Below, piece by piece: positions 10,925 to 20,600 of a stretch of DNA of 64,000 bases. A program made the position numbers and the translations under genes. The stretch's first letter is position 1, and each line of letters starts with the position of its first letter. The notes below the pieces were generated by a model. That model made no database searches, was not told where the DNA came from, and worked only from the letters and a program-made list of their open reading frames with translations. Source of the stretch: Hydrogenophilales bacterium 28-61-23 (GTDB lineage Bacteria; Pseudomonadota; Gammaproteobacteria; Burkholderiales; Thiobacillaceae); the NCBI GenBank assembly GCA_002281555.1, contig NCGJ01000010.1:290419-354418 (forward strand), read 5' to 3'.

Positions 10925-12110
10925 TTTACCCGATGCGAAAGGCCATTTCGGCCCCTATGGCGGTGTCTTCGTCGCCGAAACCCTGATGGCCGCGCTCGAC
11001 GAACTCAAACAAGAATACGAAGCCGCGCGCCACGATCCAGACTTTCTGGCTGAGTTTCATCACGAACTGCGCCATTACGTCGGCCGTCCCAGCCCGATCT
11101 ATCACGCCAAACGCTGGTCGGAAATTCTCGGTGGCGCGCAGATATATCTGAAGCGCGAAGACCTCAACCACACCGGCGCGCACAAGATCAACAACACCAT
11201 CGGCCAGGCTTTGTTGGCCCGGCGCATGGGCAAGAAACGGGTGATCGCCGAGACCGGCGCCGGCCAGCACGGCGTCGCCTCAGCCACCGTCGCCGCCCGC
11301 TACGGCATGGAATGCGTGGTCTATATGGGCGCCGAGGACATCAAACGGCAGTCGCCCAATGTGTTTCGCATGAAACTGCTCGGCGCCACCGTGGTCGGCG
11401 TCGAATCCGGCTCGAAGACCCTGAAGGACGCGCTCAACGAAGCCATGCGTGACTGGGTCACCAACGTCGAATCCACCTTCTACATCCTCGGCACCGCCGC
11501 CGGCCCGCATCCTTACCCGATGCTGGTGCGCGATTTCCAGTGCGTGATCGGCGACGAATGCAAAGTGCAGATGGCCGAAATGCTCGGCCGCCAGCCGGAT
11601 GCGGTGATCGCCTGCGTCGGCGGCGGTTCCAACGCCATCGGCATCTTCCACCCCTATATCCCGGTCGAGGGTGTGCGCCTGATCGGCGTCGAAGCCGGCG
11701 GCCACGGCATCGCCAGCGGCCAGCATGCCGCGCCGCTGTCGGCTGGAACGCCTGGCGTGCTGCACGGTTTCCGCAGTTATCTGATGCAGGACGCCAACGG
11801 CCAGATCATCGAAACGCACTCGGTTTCCGCCGGCCTCGATTACCCCGGCGTCGGCCCGGAACATAGTTGGCTGAAGGACATCGGCCGCGCCGAATACGTC
11901 GCCATCAACGACGACGAAGCGCTGGCCGCTTTCCATAATCTGTGCCGCTTCGAGGGCATCATCCCCGCGCTGGAGTCCAGCCATGCCCTGGCCCACGCCG
12001 CCAAGATCGCGCCGACGATGGACAAGGACCAGATCCTGTTGGTGAATCTGTCCGGTCGGGGCGACAAGGACATCAATACTGTCGCCCGCCTGTCGGGTAT
12101 CGAGCTCTGA
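10911..12110 (+). CDS. trpB: Tryptophan synthase beta chain
   Basis: TrpB condenses indole with serine in a PLP-dependent reaction, receiving indole through a tunnel from TrpA. The 399-residue protein has the PLP lysine K92 in [10 protein letters not shown], the glutamate region [11 protein letters not shown], and the phosphate-binding loop [17 protein letters not shown] precedes the overlapping start; ATG 10917 is an alternative two codons in. trpA follows after 2 bp. Confidence 0.98.
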   Translation: MQMSDLPDAKGHFGPYGGVFVAETLMAALDELKQEYEAARHDPDFLAEFHHELRHYVGRPSPIYHAKRWSEILGGAQIYLKREDLNHTGAHKINNTIGQALLARRMGKKRVIAETGAGQHGVASATVAARYGMECVVYMGAEDIKRQSPNVFRMKLLGATVVGVESGSKTLKDALNEAMRDWVTNVESTFYILGTAAGPHPYPMLVRDFQCVIGDECKVQMAEMLGRQPDAVIACVGGGSNAIGIFHPYIPVEGVRLIGVEAGGHGIASGQHAAPLSAGTPGVLHGFRSYLMQDANGQIIETHSVSAGLDYPGVGPEHSWLKDIGRAEYVAINDDEALAAFHNLCRFEGIIPALESSHALAHAAKIAPTMDKDQILLVNLSGRGDKDINTVARLSGIEL

Positions 12111-12112
12111 CC

Positions 12113-12910
12113 ATGTCGCGTATCGCCGCAACTTTTTCCGCCTTGAAGGCAGATCAGCGCAAGGCGCTGATTCCTTTCATTACCGCGGGCGATCCCGCCC
12201 CGGCCAACACGGTTCCGCTGATGCATGCGCTGGTCGAAGGCGGCGCCGACATCCTGGAACTGGGTGTGCCGTTTTCCGACCCGATGGCGGATGGGCCGAC
12301 CATACAGCGCGCATCCGAGCGGGCGTTGAAACATGGCGTCGGCCTGCGCGATGTGCTCGGCATGGTGGCCGAGTTCCGCAAAACCAATACGCAAACACCG
12401 GTGGTGTTGATGGGCTATGCCAATCCGATCGAGGCGATGGGCTGGGATGCGTTTTGCGGCGCCGCCGCAGCGGCCGGGGTGGATGGCGTGTTGACGGTGG
12501 ATTATCCGCCGGAGGAATCCGGCGAGTTCGCCGCCAAGTGCGCCGCCGCCGGGTTGGACAATATCTACCTGCTGGCGCCAACCACGCCGGCGGCGCGCGT
12601 CGATGCCGTGGCCAGGCACGCGCGCGGTTTCATCTATTACGTTTCGCTGAAAGGCGTGACCGGCGCGGCGACCATCGACATGAGCGAGGTCGCCGCGCGC
12701 CTGCCGGCGATTCATGCCGCGACCGGTCTGCCGGTCGGCGTCGGCTTCGGCATCCGCGATGCGGAAACGGCGCGGCAGGTGGCGGAAGTCGCCGATGCCG
12801 TCGTGATCGGCTCGCGCATCGTGCAGGAAATCGAGCAGTCCACGCCTGAAACGATGCTGGCTAACGTGAAGACTTTTGTGGCTGGCGTGCGCGCCGCCCT
12901 GGATAAATGA
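12113..12910 (+). CDS. trpA: Tryptophan synthase alpha chain
   Basis: TrpA cleaves indole-3-glycerol phosphate to indole for TrpB. The 265-residue protein begins [22 protein letters not shown] and has the catalytic residues E49 ([11 protein letters not shown]) and D60 (MADGP) at the canonical spacing. The phosphate-binding GVGFGIRD and GSRIV segments follow. The reading frame is open further upstream inside trpB, but the ATG two bases after the trpB stop matches the family start. accD follows after 10 bp. Confidence 0.98.
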   Translation: MSRIAATFSALKADQRKALIPFITAGDPAPANTVPLMHALVEGGADILELGVPFSDPMADGPTIQRASERALKHGVGLRDVLGMVAEFRKTNTQTPVVLMGYANPIEAMGWDAFCGAAAAAGVDGVLTVDYPPEESGEFAAKCAAAGLDNIYLLAPTTPAARVDAVARHARGFIYYVSLKGVTGAATIDMSEVAARLPAIHAATGLPVGVGFGIRDAETARQVAEVADAVVIGSRIVQEIEQSTPETMLANVKTFVAGVRAALDK

Positions 12911-12920
12911 GGACACAACC

Positions 12921-13784
<864 letters not shown>

Positions 13785-13819
13785 GCCTGGAACGTCGAGA
13801 TTGCTCGGCGCCATCGTTT

Positions 13820-15130
13820 TTGAACCGCCCCGCCACGCTTGAATCCTGGCTGCGGCGCCTGGAGTCCCGTAACCGGGAGACCATCGTGCTGGGCCTCGAC
13901 CGCGTCGCCCTGGTGCGCGACCGGCTCGGTCTGCGGCCGATGTTTCCAATCATCTCGGTCGGCGGCACCAACGGAAAAGGCTCGGTCTGCGCCTATCTGG
14001 AAGCGGTGCTGACGGCGGCGAACTATCGCGTCGGTTGTTACTCATCGCCCCACCTGCTGCGTTACAACGAGCGCGTTCATCTGGCTGGCCGCGAGGCGAC
14101 CGATGCCGAGTTATGCGAAGCGCTGGATGCGGTGGAGAACGCGCGCTGCGAGGCTGCGCGAGAGCCTGTGCCGTTGACCTACTTCGAACAGGGCACGCTG
14201 GCGGCGATGTGGCTTTTCCAGCGCGCCGGCCTGGATGCGGTGGTGCTGGAAATCGGCCTGGGCGGACGCCTGGATGCGGTCAATGCCTGGGATGCCGATT
14301 GCGCGGTGGTGACCAGTGTCGATCTCGATCACCAGCAATTTCTCGGCGAGACGCGAGAGGCAATCGGTTTCGAGAAAGCCGGCATCTTTCGCGCTGGCCG
14401 CCCGGCGATATGTGGCGATGCCGATCCGCCGGCCAGTTTGCTGGCACATGTCGGCGCGATTGGCGCACAACTGTTGCGCGTTGGCGAGGACATCCGCGTT
14501 GAGTTCGGCGATGTCGGCTGGACCTGCCGGCTAGGGGAAAACGTCTTTCCCGCTTCTCCCCCCCGGGACTTTCCCGCCTTGCCCAGCCTGGCCATGCCCG
14601 GTCGCCATCAATACACCAATGCCGCCTGCGCGGTGGCGGCGCTTTGGTCGCTACGCGCGCGTTTGCCGGTGAGCATGAACGCATTGCGCGCGGGTTTGGC
14701 TGCGGCGCGACAGCCCGGCCGTTTTCAGGTCGTCGGGCAACAACCGCTCAAAATTCTCGATGTCGCCCATAACCCGCATGCGGCGCGCGCGCTGGCGGCG
14801 AATCTTGCCGAGCTGCCGTCTGGCGGCCGAATCATCGCGGTCTGCGCGATGTTGGCGGACAAGGATGTCGCCAGTGTCCTGCAGGTTCTGCAATCGCATA
14901 TTCATTACTGGCATGGCGCTGGTCTGGCTGTGCCGCGCGGTCTCGATTTGGCTGGACTGGCTCGCTTCCTGCAAGCCGCCGGTTGCGCTTTTTCCAGTCA
15001 CGACAGTGTGCGGGAAGCTTGGCGTGGAGCGTGCTTACAGGCGGGGCCGGCTGATACAATCGTGGTCTTTGGCTCGTTCCATACCGTGGCCGAGGTAATG
15101 ACCGAAATGCATGGCGGAAATGAACTGTAA
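13820..15130 (+). CDS. folC: Bifunctional folylpolyglutamate synthase / dihydrofolate synthase
   Basis: FolC adds glutamate to dihydropteroate and to folates. The Mur-ligase P-loop is GGTNGKGS, followed by SSPHLLRYNERV, a metal-binding EIGLGGRLDAVN and the C-terminal DVAHNPHAA. From the TTG at 13820 the protein is 436 residues and begins with the family-typical NRPATLESWLRRLE. An alternative GTG at 13748 would overlap accD. An unusual insertion reading FPASPPRDFPA (DNA 14546-14575) is nearly identical to the repeat in ubiT. The stop overlaps the next ATG by one base. Confidence 0.95.
   Translation: MNRPATLESWLRRLESRNRETIVLGLDRVALVRDRLGLRPMFPIISVGGTNGKGSVCAYLEAVLTAANYRVGCYSSPHLLRYNERVHLAGREATDAELCEALDAVENARCEAAREPVPLTYFEQGTLAAMWLFQRAGLDAVVLEIGLGGRLDAVNAWDADCAVVTSVDLDHQQFLGETREAIGFEKAGIFRAGRPAICGDADPPASLLAHVGAIGAQLLRVGEDIRVEFGDVGWTCRLGENVFPASPPRDFPALPSLAMPGRHQYTNAACAVAALWSLRARLPVSMNALRAGLAAARQPGRFQVVGQQPLKILDVAHNPHAARALAANLAELPSGGRIIAVCAMLADKDVASVLQVLQSHIHYWHGAGLAVPRGLDLAGLARFLQAAGCAFSSHDSVREAWRGACLQAGPADTIVVFGSFHTVAEVMTEMHGGNEL
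14546..14575 (+). repeat. Copy of the ubiT coding repeat inside folC
   Basis: These 30 bases match the reverse complement of 49655-49684 (the N-terminal repeat of ubiT) with only two differences, at 14556 and 14558. Both loci read the sequence in the same frame, here as FPASPPRDFP and there as FPAFTPRDFP. Confidence 0.85.
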
Positions 15131-15882
15131 TGGCTGAACATGTCGTGACCCAGGATGAACTTGCGTTACGCCGCCGCGCGCGTCGCCGTCTGGTCGGCGC
15201 GGTCGCCATCGCATTGACCACGATAGTGGTCTTGCCGATGTTGTTCGATAGCGAACCGAAGCCCTTGGGTCCGGAAGTCGATATCAATATTCCAGCAAAA
15301 GACGCGCCGTTTGAGGCCGCCCCCGCGCCGATGCAGCCGGAGCATGACCTGCCAGTCGAAGCCAAGCCGGCCGAACCGACTCAGCCACCTGCGCCGGTCA
15401 GCGATGAAGCGAAGTTCGAGCTGGATAAAGCCAAAACCGTGGCGGGCAAAGCCGAAGCTGGCAAGGTCGCGGCTAGCAAGACAGCGACAGCCGCGCCTGC
15501 GCTGAACGATGGCAAAGCCAAACTCGACAAGCAGGCCCAGCCCGTTGCGGCCGCAGCGGCCGAGAAACCCAAACTGAAGACGGAGCCTAAATCCGAGGCG
15601 AAGTCAGAGGCCAAACCGACGCCAGAGGCCAAACCGACGCTCAAGCCGGATTCGCCCTTCGCGGCGCAAGGCTATTTTCTTCAACTCGGCGCGTTTGGCA
15701 GCGAGTCGAATGCCAGTCAATTGAAAGCAAAAGCCTCCGCCGCGGGTTTCAAGGCCGTCATGACCAGTACGAATGGCCAGTTCCGGGTTCGGGTCGGGCC
15801 GATCCGGGGCCATGAGTCGGCCTTGGAATTGCAAGCCAAACTCAAGGCAAAGGGCTTCAGCCCGGTTCTGCTCGGCCCATGA
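15130..15882 (+). CDS. SPOR-domain (DedD-like) cell division protein
   Basis: A 250-residue bitopic protein. Residues about 19-36 form a transmembrane helix (VGAVAIALTTIVVLPMLF) after a basic cytoplasmic head. A long Lys/Ala/Pro/Glu-rich linker follows, and residues about 176-250 are a SPOR domain (AQGYFLQLGAFGSESNASQLKAK ... VRVGPIRG), which binds denuded peptidoglycan at the septum. The linker holds KSEAKSEAKPTPEAKPT repeats. The position between folC and cvpA is that of dedD in proteobacteria. Confidence 0.88.
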   Translation: MAEHVVTQDELALRRRARRRLVGAVAIALTTIVVLPMLFDSEPKPLGPEVDINIPAKDAPFEAAPAPMQPEHDLPVEAKPAEPTQPPAPVSDEAKFELDKAKTVAGKAEAGKVAASKTATAAPALNDGKAKLDKQAQPVAAAAAEKPKLKTEPKSEAKSEAKPTPEAKPTLKPDSPFAAQGYFLQLGAFGSESNASQLKAKASAAGFKAVMTSTNGQFRVRVGPIRGHESALELQAKLKAKGFSPVLLGP

Positions 15883-15889
15883 TTTTTCT

Positions 15890-16375
15890 ATGACCTCGCT
15901 GGACTGGATCGTGCTCGGCATATTCGGACTGTCGACTTTTCTCGGCGTAATGCGCGGCCTGACGCGTGAAGCCCTGTCCTTGTCCGCGTGGCTGCTGGCA
16001 CTTGTCGGCGCAAAGCTGTTCGCTCCCTTACTTGCGCCTTTGCTGCCTGGTCTCGATAGCCCGTCATTGCGTTATGCGGCAGCGCTGGTGCTGGTGTTCG
16101 TGATCATTCTGATTTTGACCAGCCTGCTCGCGGCGCTGATCGGCAAGTTGGTCACGTTGGCCGGATTGGGGTTTTACGACCGCTTCCTTGGCGCGCTGTT
16201 CGGCGTATTGCGCGCCATGGTTGCGTTGACCGGTTTGACCTTGGTCGCGGGCTTGACCGCCTTGCCGAAGACCCAGGCTTGGCAGCAAGCGGTGAGCCGT
16301 GCGCCGCTCGAGCAGTTGGCGAGCAAGTTGCAGCCCTGGTTGCCGGCTGATCTGGCAACACTGATACGTTTCTGA
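15890..16375 (+). CDS. cvpA: CvpA family membrane protein
   Basis: A 161-residue polytopic protein with about four membrane segments, starting MTSLDWIVLGIFGLSTFLGVMRGLTREA, the CvpA signature. The family is required for colicin V production in E. coli and linked to purine-gene expression and envelope stress; its biochemical role is unclear. It lies immediately before purF, as in E. coli. The ATG 7 bases after the dedD-like stop gives the family-typical start, although the frame is open further upstream. Confidence 0.92.
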   Translation: MTSLDWIVLGIFGLSTFLGVMRGLTREALSLSAWLLALVGAKLFAPLLAPLLPGLDSPSLRYAAALVLVFVIILILTSLLAALIGKLVTLAGLGFYDRFLGALFGVLRAMVALTGLTLVAGLTALPKTQAWQQAVSRAPLEQLASKLQPWLPADLATLIRF

Positions 16376-16387
16376 GGACATAGCGCC

Positions 16388-17908
16388 ATGTGTGGCATCG
16401 TCGGCATCTACTCTTATCAACCCGTCAATCAGATGCTTTATGACGGCTTGCAATTGCTGCAACACCGTGGCCAGGACGCGGCTGGCATCGTCACGATGGA
16501 TGGCAGCATGTTCCACATGCACAAGCAGTTGGGCATGGTGCGCGATGTGTTCCGCACCCGCGACATGCGCAATCTGGTTGGCAACATCGGTATCGCCCAT
16601 GTCCGTTATCCAACTGCCGGCTCCGCCGCCAGCCCGGCGGAAGCGCAGCCTTTCTACGTCAACTCGCCATTCGGCATTGTGCTCAGCCACAACGGCAATT
16701 TGACCAATACCGAGGCGCTGCAGCAGGAATTGTTCATGGACGATCTGCGCCATGTGAATACCGGCTCGGATTCGGAAGTGCTGCTCAACGTGCTGGCGCA
16801 CGAATTGCAGGAGGCGGTGCATGGCCATCGCCTGACTCGGGATGACGTATTCGCCGCTGTCGCCGGCGTGCATCGACGCTGCAAAGGGGCTTATGCCGTT
16901 GTGGCGATGATTGCCGGGTATGGCTTGCTGGCTTTCCGCGACCCGAACGGCATCCGGCCCTTGATCATCGGGCGCATGGAGACGCCGCAGGGGCCGGAGT
17001 GGATCATCGCTTCCGAAAGTGTTGCCATCGAAGCGACCGGGTTCCAGGTCGTGCGCGATGTTGCCCCGGGCGAGGCCATCCTGATCGATGCCAACGGTGA
17101 ACTCAGCAGCCGCGTATGCGCGGCGGAAGCGCGTTTTACGCCTTGCATTTTCGAGTACGTCTATTTCGCCCGGCCGGATTCGGTCATGGACGGCGCTTCG
17201 GTTTACGAAAGCCGGCTGCGCATGGGCGAATTCCTGGCGGAAAAGATCAAGCGCGATTTCAGCCATCTGAAGATCGATGTCGTCGTGCCGATCCCGGATA
17301 CCAGCCGCCCATCGGCGCTGCAACTCGCTTTCAAGCTGGGCTTGTCGTATCGGGAAGGCTTCATCAAGAACCGCTATATCGGCCGGACATTCATCATGCC
17401 CGGTCAGGCCACGCGCAAGAAATCGGTGCGCCAGAAACTCAACGCCATGCCACTGGAGTTCAAGGGCATGAGTGTGTTGCTGGTCGATGACTCCATCGTG
17501 CGCGGCACGACCAGCCGGGAAATCATCCAGATGGCGCGTGAAGCCGGAGCGACGGAGGTGTATTTCGCCTCGGCCAGCCCGCCGGTGCGTTTTCCCAATG
17601 TTTACGGTATCGACATGCCGACCCGCGACGAACTTCTGGCGAACGGCCGCAGCGATGAAGAAATTGCCCGGGAAATCGGCGCTGATGCGGTGATCTACCA
17701 GGACTTGCCCGATCTCATAGCGGCGGTCAGGTCGGTCAACCCGGCGCTCGAGGCGTTTGACTCGTCGTGTTTCGACGGCTGTTACATCACCGGCGATGTC
17801 ACCGAAGCCTATCTGGCGCGTCTGGAAGGCCAGCGCAATGGTGCAATTCCGATGACCCCCGCGCCGGCGACGCGGCAAATGGATCTGAATCTGGCGACGA
17901 AATCATGA
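16388..17908 (+). CDS. purF: Amidophosphoribosyltransferase
   Basis: PurF makes 5-phosphoribosylamine from PRPP and glutamine, the first committed purine step. After Met removal the N-terminal nucleophile is Cys2 (MCGIVGIYSY). The glutamine-amidotransferase domain includes VRYPTAGSAA and SHNGNLTN. The PRTase domain holds the PRPP loop VLLVDDSIVRGTTSREI. The 506-residue length is normal for the family. GAGGA precedes the ATG. The stop overlaps the metZ start by four bases. Confidence 0.98.
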   Translation: MCGIVGIYSYQPVNQMLYDGLQLLQHRGQDAAGIVTMDGSMFHMHKQLGMVRDVFRTRDMRNLVGNIGIAHVRYPTAGSAASPAEAQPFYVNSPFGIVLSHNGNLTNTEALQQELFMDDLRHVNTGSDSEVLLNVLAHELQEAVHGHRLTRDDVFAAVAGVHRRCKGAYAVVAMIAGYGLLAFRDPNGIRPLIIGRMETPQGPEWIIASESVAIEATGFQVVRDVAPGEAILIDANGELSSRVCAAEARFTPCIFEYVYFARPDSVMDGASVYESRLRMGEFLAEKIKRDFSHLKIDVVVPIPDTSRPSALQLAFKLGLSYREGFIKNRYIGRTFIMPGQATRKKSVRQKLNAMPLEFKGMSVLLVDDSIVRGTTSREIIQMAREAGATEVYFASASPPVRFPNVYGIDMPTRDELLANGRSDEEIAREIGADAVIYQDLPDLIAAVRSVNPALEAFDSSCFDGCYITGDVTEAYLARLEGQRNGAIPMTPAPATRQMDLNLATKS

Positions 17909-19083
17909 ATCTTGCAGGCTTGCATCCCGACACATTGGCGGTTCGCGCCGGCACCCAGCGCAGCCAGTTCAACGAACATTCCGAGGCGATGTATCTGACC
18001 TCCAGTTTTGTGTTCGGCAGCGCCGCCGAGGCCGCCGCGCGCTTTTCCGGCGCCGAGGCCGGGCCGATCTACGCCCGCTTCACCAATCCCAGCGTCAGTA
18101 TGTTCGAGGAGCGTCTGGCGGCGCTGGAAGGTGCCGAACGTTGCGTCGCCTTTGCTTCCGGCATGGCGGCGATCCTGGCCACCGTGATGGGCTTGATGCG
18201 AGCCGGAGAGCATGTCGTCGCCTCGCGTTCCATCTTCGGTTCGACCGTCCAGTTGTTCCAGAACATCCTGGGCCGTTTCGGCGTCGAAACCACCTTCGTT
18301 TCGCCGACCGATCCCGATGAATGGCGCGCGGCGGTAAAGCCCAATACGCGGCTGTTCTTCGTCGAATCGCCATCGAATCCGCTCACCGAAGTCAGCGACA
18401 TCCGCGCGCTGGCCGACATCGCGCATGAGGTTGGCGCCTGGCTGGCGGTCGATAACTGCTTCTGCACACCAGTACTGCAACGCCCGCTGCAACTGGGCGC
18501 CGACATCGTCATCCATTCCGCCACCAAGTATCTGGACGGGCAGGGCAGGGTGCTCGGCGGCGCGGTGCTGGGTAGCAAGGCGTTGATGGACGGTGTGTAT
18601 ACCTTCCTGCGCACCGCCGGGCCGACGCTTTCAGCCTTCAATGCCTGGGTGCTGATGAAGGGATTGGAGACGTTGAGTCTGCGCATGCAGGCGCATTCCG
18701 CGCATGCACTGGAACTGGCGACCTGGCTGGAAGCGCATCCGAAAGTCGCGCGTGTGCTCTATCCCGGTTTGCCTTCGCATCCGCAACACGAACTGGCGAT
18801 GCGGCAACAAACCACGGGTGGCGGCATCGTCGCGTTTGAATTGGCCGGCGGCAAGGAGGCGGCCTGGAAAGTGATCGATTCGACGCAGATCATGTCGATT
18901 ACCGCCAACCTGGGCGATACCCGCACCACCATCACGCATCCGGCCAGCACCACGCACAGCCGGATGACGCCGGAACAGCGCCTGGCAGCGGGAATCGGCG
19001 ATGGTTTGATCCGCATCGCGGTCGGGCTGGAACATCTGGACGATCTGAAGGCCGACCTGGAACGCGGCCTGGCGTTGATCTAG
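17905..19083 (+). CDS. metZ: O-succinylhomoserine sulfhydrylase
   Basis: MetZ converts O-succinylhomoserine plus sulfide directly to homocysteine, bypassing cystathionine. The 392-residue PLP enzyme begins MNLAGLHPDTLAVRAGTQRSQFNEHSEAMYLTSSFVFGSA. The PLP lysine lies in HSATKYLDGQGR and the phosphate site in FASGMAA. Location directly behind purF with an ATGA overlap is the usual betaproteobacterial and pseudomonad arrangement, which favours MetZ over MetB or MetY. The open frame extends upstream into purF but the ATG at 17905 fits the family. Confidence 0.93.
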   Translation: MNLAGLHPDTLAVRAGTQRSQFNEHSEAMYLTSSFVFGSAAEAAARFSGAEAGPIYARFTNPSVSMFEERLAALEGAERCVAFASGMAAILATVMGLMRAGEHVVASRSIFGSTVQLFQNILGRFGVETTFVSPTDPDEWRAAVKPNTRLFFVESPSNPLTEVSDIRALADIAHEVGAWLAVDNCFCTPVLQRPLQLGADIVIHSATKYLDGQGRVLGGAVLGSKALMDGVYTFLRTAGPTLSAFNAWVLMKGLETLSLRMQAHSAHALELATWLEAHPKVARVLYPGLPSHPQHELAMRQQTTGGGIVAFELAGGKEAAWKVIDSTQIMSITANLGDTRTTITHPASTTHSRMTPEQRLAAGIGDGLIRIAVGLEHLDDLKADLERGLALI

Positions 19084-19135
19084 TCGACAGGATGAATCGA
19101 GCGAAAGCGACCCATCGCCGCCGACGGCGTTGAAT

Positions 19136-19162
19136 GATGGGTTGCGCTGCGCTCAACCCATC
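19136..19162. repeat. Hairpin GATGGGTTG/CAACCCATC in the convergent metZ-rluC gap
   Basis: GATGGGTTG at 19136-19144 and CAACCCATC at 19154-19162 form a perfect 9-bp stem with a GC-rich 9-nt loop (CGCTGCGCT) between two convergent genes. It may terminate both transcripts, but there is no U-tract. The same type of sequence is a common short extragenic repeat in proteobacterial genomes, so a repeat origin is equally likely. Confidence 0.6.
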
Positions 19163-20119
19163 CTACGCAGTCAACGTATCAAGGAATCCCTGCAAGTCGG
19201 CCGGTAGCGGCGCTTCAATTTTCAGTTTCACACCGGTCAGCGGATGGCGGATTTCCAGGCGGGCCGAATGCAGGAACATGCGTTTCAGGCCTTGATATTT
19301 CAACTGACGGTTGAGTTCGGTATCGCCGTATTTGGTGTCGCCGGCTATCGGGTGATGCACCGCCGCCAGATGCACCCGAATCTGGTGCGTGCGGCCGGTC
19401 TTGAGTTCCGCTTCCAATAAGCTGTACCCGCCGGCTACCTTGATGCGCCGGAAAATCGTGTGGGCGCGCTGGCCTTCATCGTTCACCTCGACGCGGCGTT
19501 CGCCGTCTTCAGTCAGGAATTTGTGCAGCGAGAGCTTGATGTGACGCACCGGATCGCGCCATTCGCCGACCGCCAGCGCAAGGTAGGTCTTTTTCGGCTC
19601 CCCCTCGCGCAGCATCCGGTGCAACTCCACCAGCGCGGAACGCTTCAGCGCCAGGACCAGAATGCCGGAGGTTTCCTTGTCGAGCCGGTGCGCCAGTTCG
19701 AGAAAACGAGCATCCGGCAACTCCATGCGCAATTGCTCGATGATGCCCAGACTGACGCCGCTGCCACCATGCACGGCCTGTCCGGCAGGCTTGTCGATGA
19801 CCAGCAAAGCGTCGTCACGATAGATCACCCGATCCAGCAGCGGGTGCGTTATGGGCGTCCTCGGCGGCGTTTCCGCCGGCTCTGCGACACGCACCGGTGG
19901 AATGCGGATTTCGTCGCCCTCGACCAACTTGTATTCGGGCTTGGAACGGCGTCCGCTGACGCGCAACTCGCCTTCGCGCAACATGCGATAGATCCGGCTT
20001 TTGGGGACGCCCTTCAGCGTGCGGAACAGGAAATTGTCCAGACGTTGACCGGCCTGCTCCGATCCGATGCTGATTTTGCTGACTGATCTGCTGACTGCTG
20101 CTTTGCCCACTGATTGCAT
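19163..20119 (-). CDS. rluC: 23S rRNA pseudouridine synthase RluC
   Basis: RluC modifies uridines 955, 2504 and 2580 of 23S rRNA. The protein has an N-terminal S4-like domain (RLDNFLFRTLKGVPKSRIYRMLREGELRVSGRR) and the catalytic motif AHRLDKETSGIL with the aspartate. Homology is to the RluC/RluD class. The convergent neighbour is metZ. ATG 20119 gives 318 residues; ATG 20182 would add 21 residues with no family support. Divergence from rne is the standard arrangement in gamma- and betaproteobacteria. Confidence 0.95.
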   Translation of the reverse strand: MQSVGKAAVSRSVSKISIGSEQAGQRLDNFLFRTLKGVPKSRIYRMLREGELRVSGRRSKPEYKLVEGDEIRIPPVRVAEPAETPPRTPITHPLLDRVIYRDDALLVIDKPAGQAVHGGSGVSLGIIEQLRMELPDARFLELAHRLDKETSGILVLALKRSALVELHRMLREGEPKKTYLALAVGEWRDPVRHIKLSLHKFLTEDGERRVEVNDEGQRAHTIFRRIKVAGGYSLLEAELKTGRTHQIRVHLAAVHHPIAGDTKYGDTELNRQLKYQGLKRMFLHSARLEIRHPLTGVKLKIEAPLPADLQGFLDTLTA

Positions 20120-20600
20120 TACTGTATATTCGCCTTGCTCAAAAAGCATGCACACCGGGCGTTGAAGATCTTGCCCACGCACAGACTTTGGGTGCCGGTT
20201 ATCTCGCTCACCGGCTAAGGTCGCCAGCCCTTTGTTCCACTATGTTTGCGGTGTTCTTTTACGCGCTTGAGCGCGGAATGAAGGAACGCCAGTGACGTTA
20301 GTGAGCTCGAAAGGCGGCGTCCGAAAAAAGCAGCGATGGTAACGCAATTAATATGCGCGACCCGCACCCGGATAATTCCCCGCGCGGTTCAGTGCCCAGT
20401 TTGGTACTTTGTATTGGTAACCAACAGCTTGAATCGACGGGAAAAAACGATGAACTTAAACCATGCGCCAGCCGCTCAGCGACACAAATAACCACGCCGC
20501 CTGATCCCCTGCATTGCATCGCCGCCGCACCCGGTTCCTGAATATCGGGACTGTGCGGCGGGGTTTATCGCCCCGGGGCGCGAGAGCGCTGGGGTAAAAC
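20120..20600 (+). promoter_or_regulatory. rluC-rne divergent spacer with likely long structured rne leader
   Basis: No gene is supported in these 481 bp. The 3' part holds a stable hairpin: CCGCCGCAC at 20522-20530 pairs with GTGCGGCGG at 20553-20561, with an additional CCCG/CGGG pairing inside the loop. A GCCCCGGGGC palindrome follows at about 20570. GGGGTAAAAC precedes the rne ATG. In E. coli the long rne 5' UTR hairpins mediate feedback cleavage by RNase E. A similar role here is inferred from position and structure only. Confidence 0.5.

Noticed and set aside
16064..17878. 604-codon minus-strand open frame opposite cvpA-purF
   Set aside because: It lies antisense to two unambiguous genes, is His/Arg/Ala-rich and shows no domain; a GC-rich shadow.
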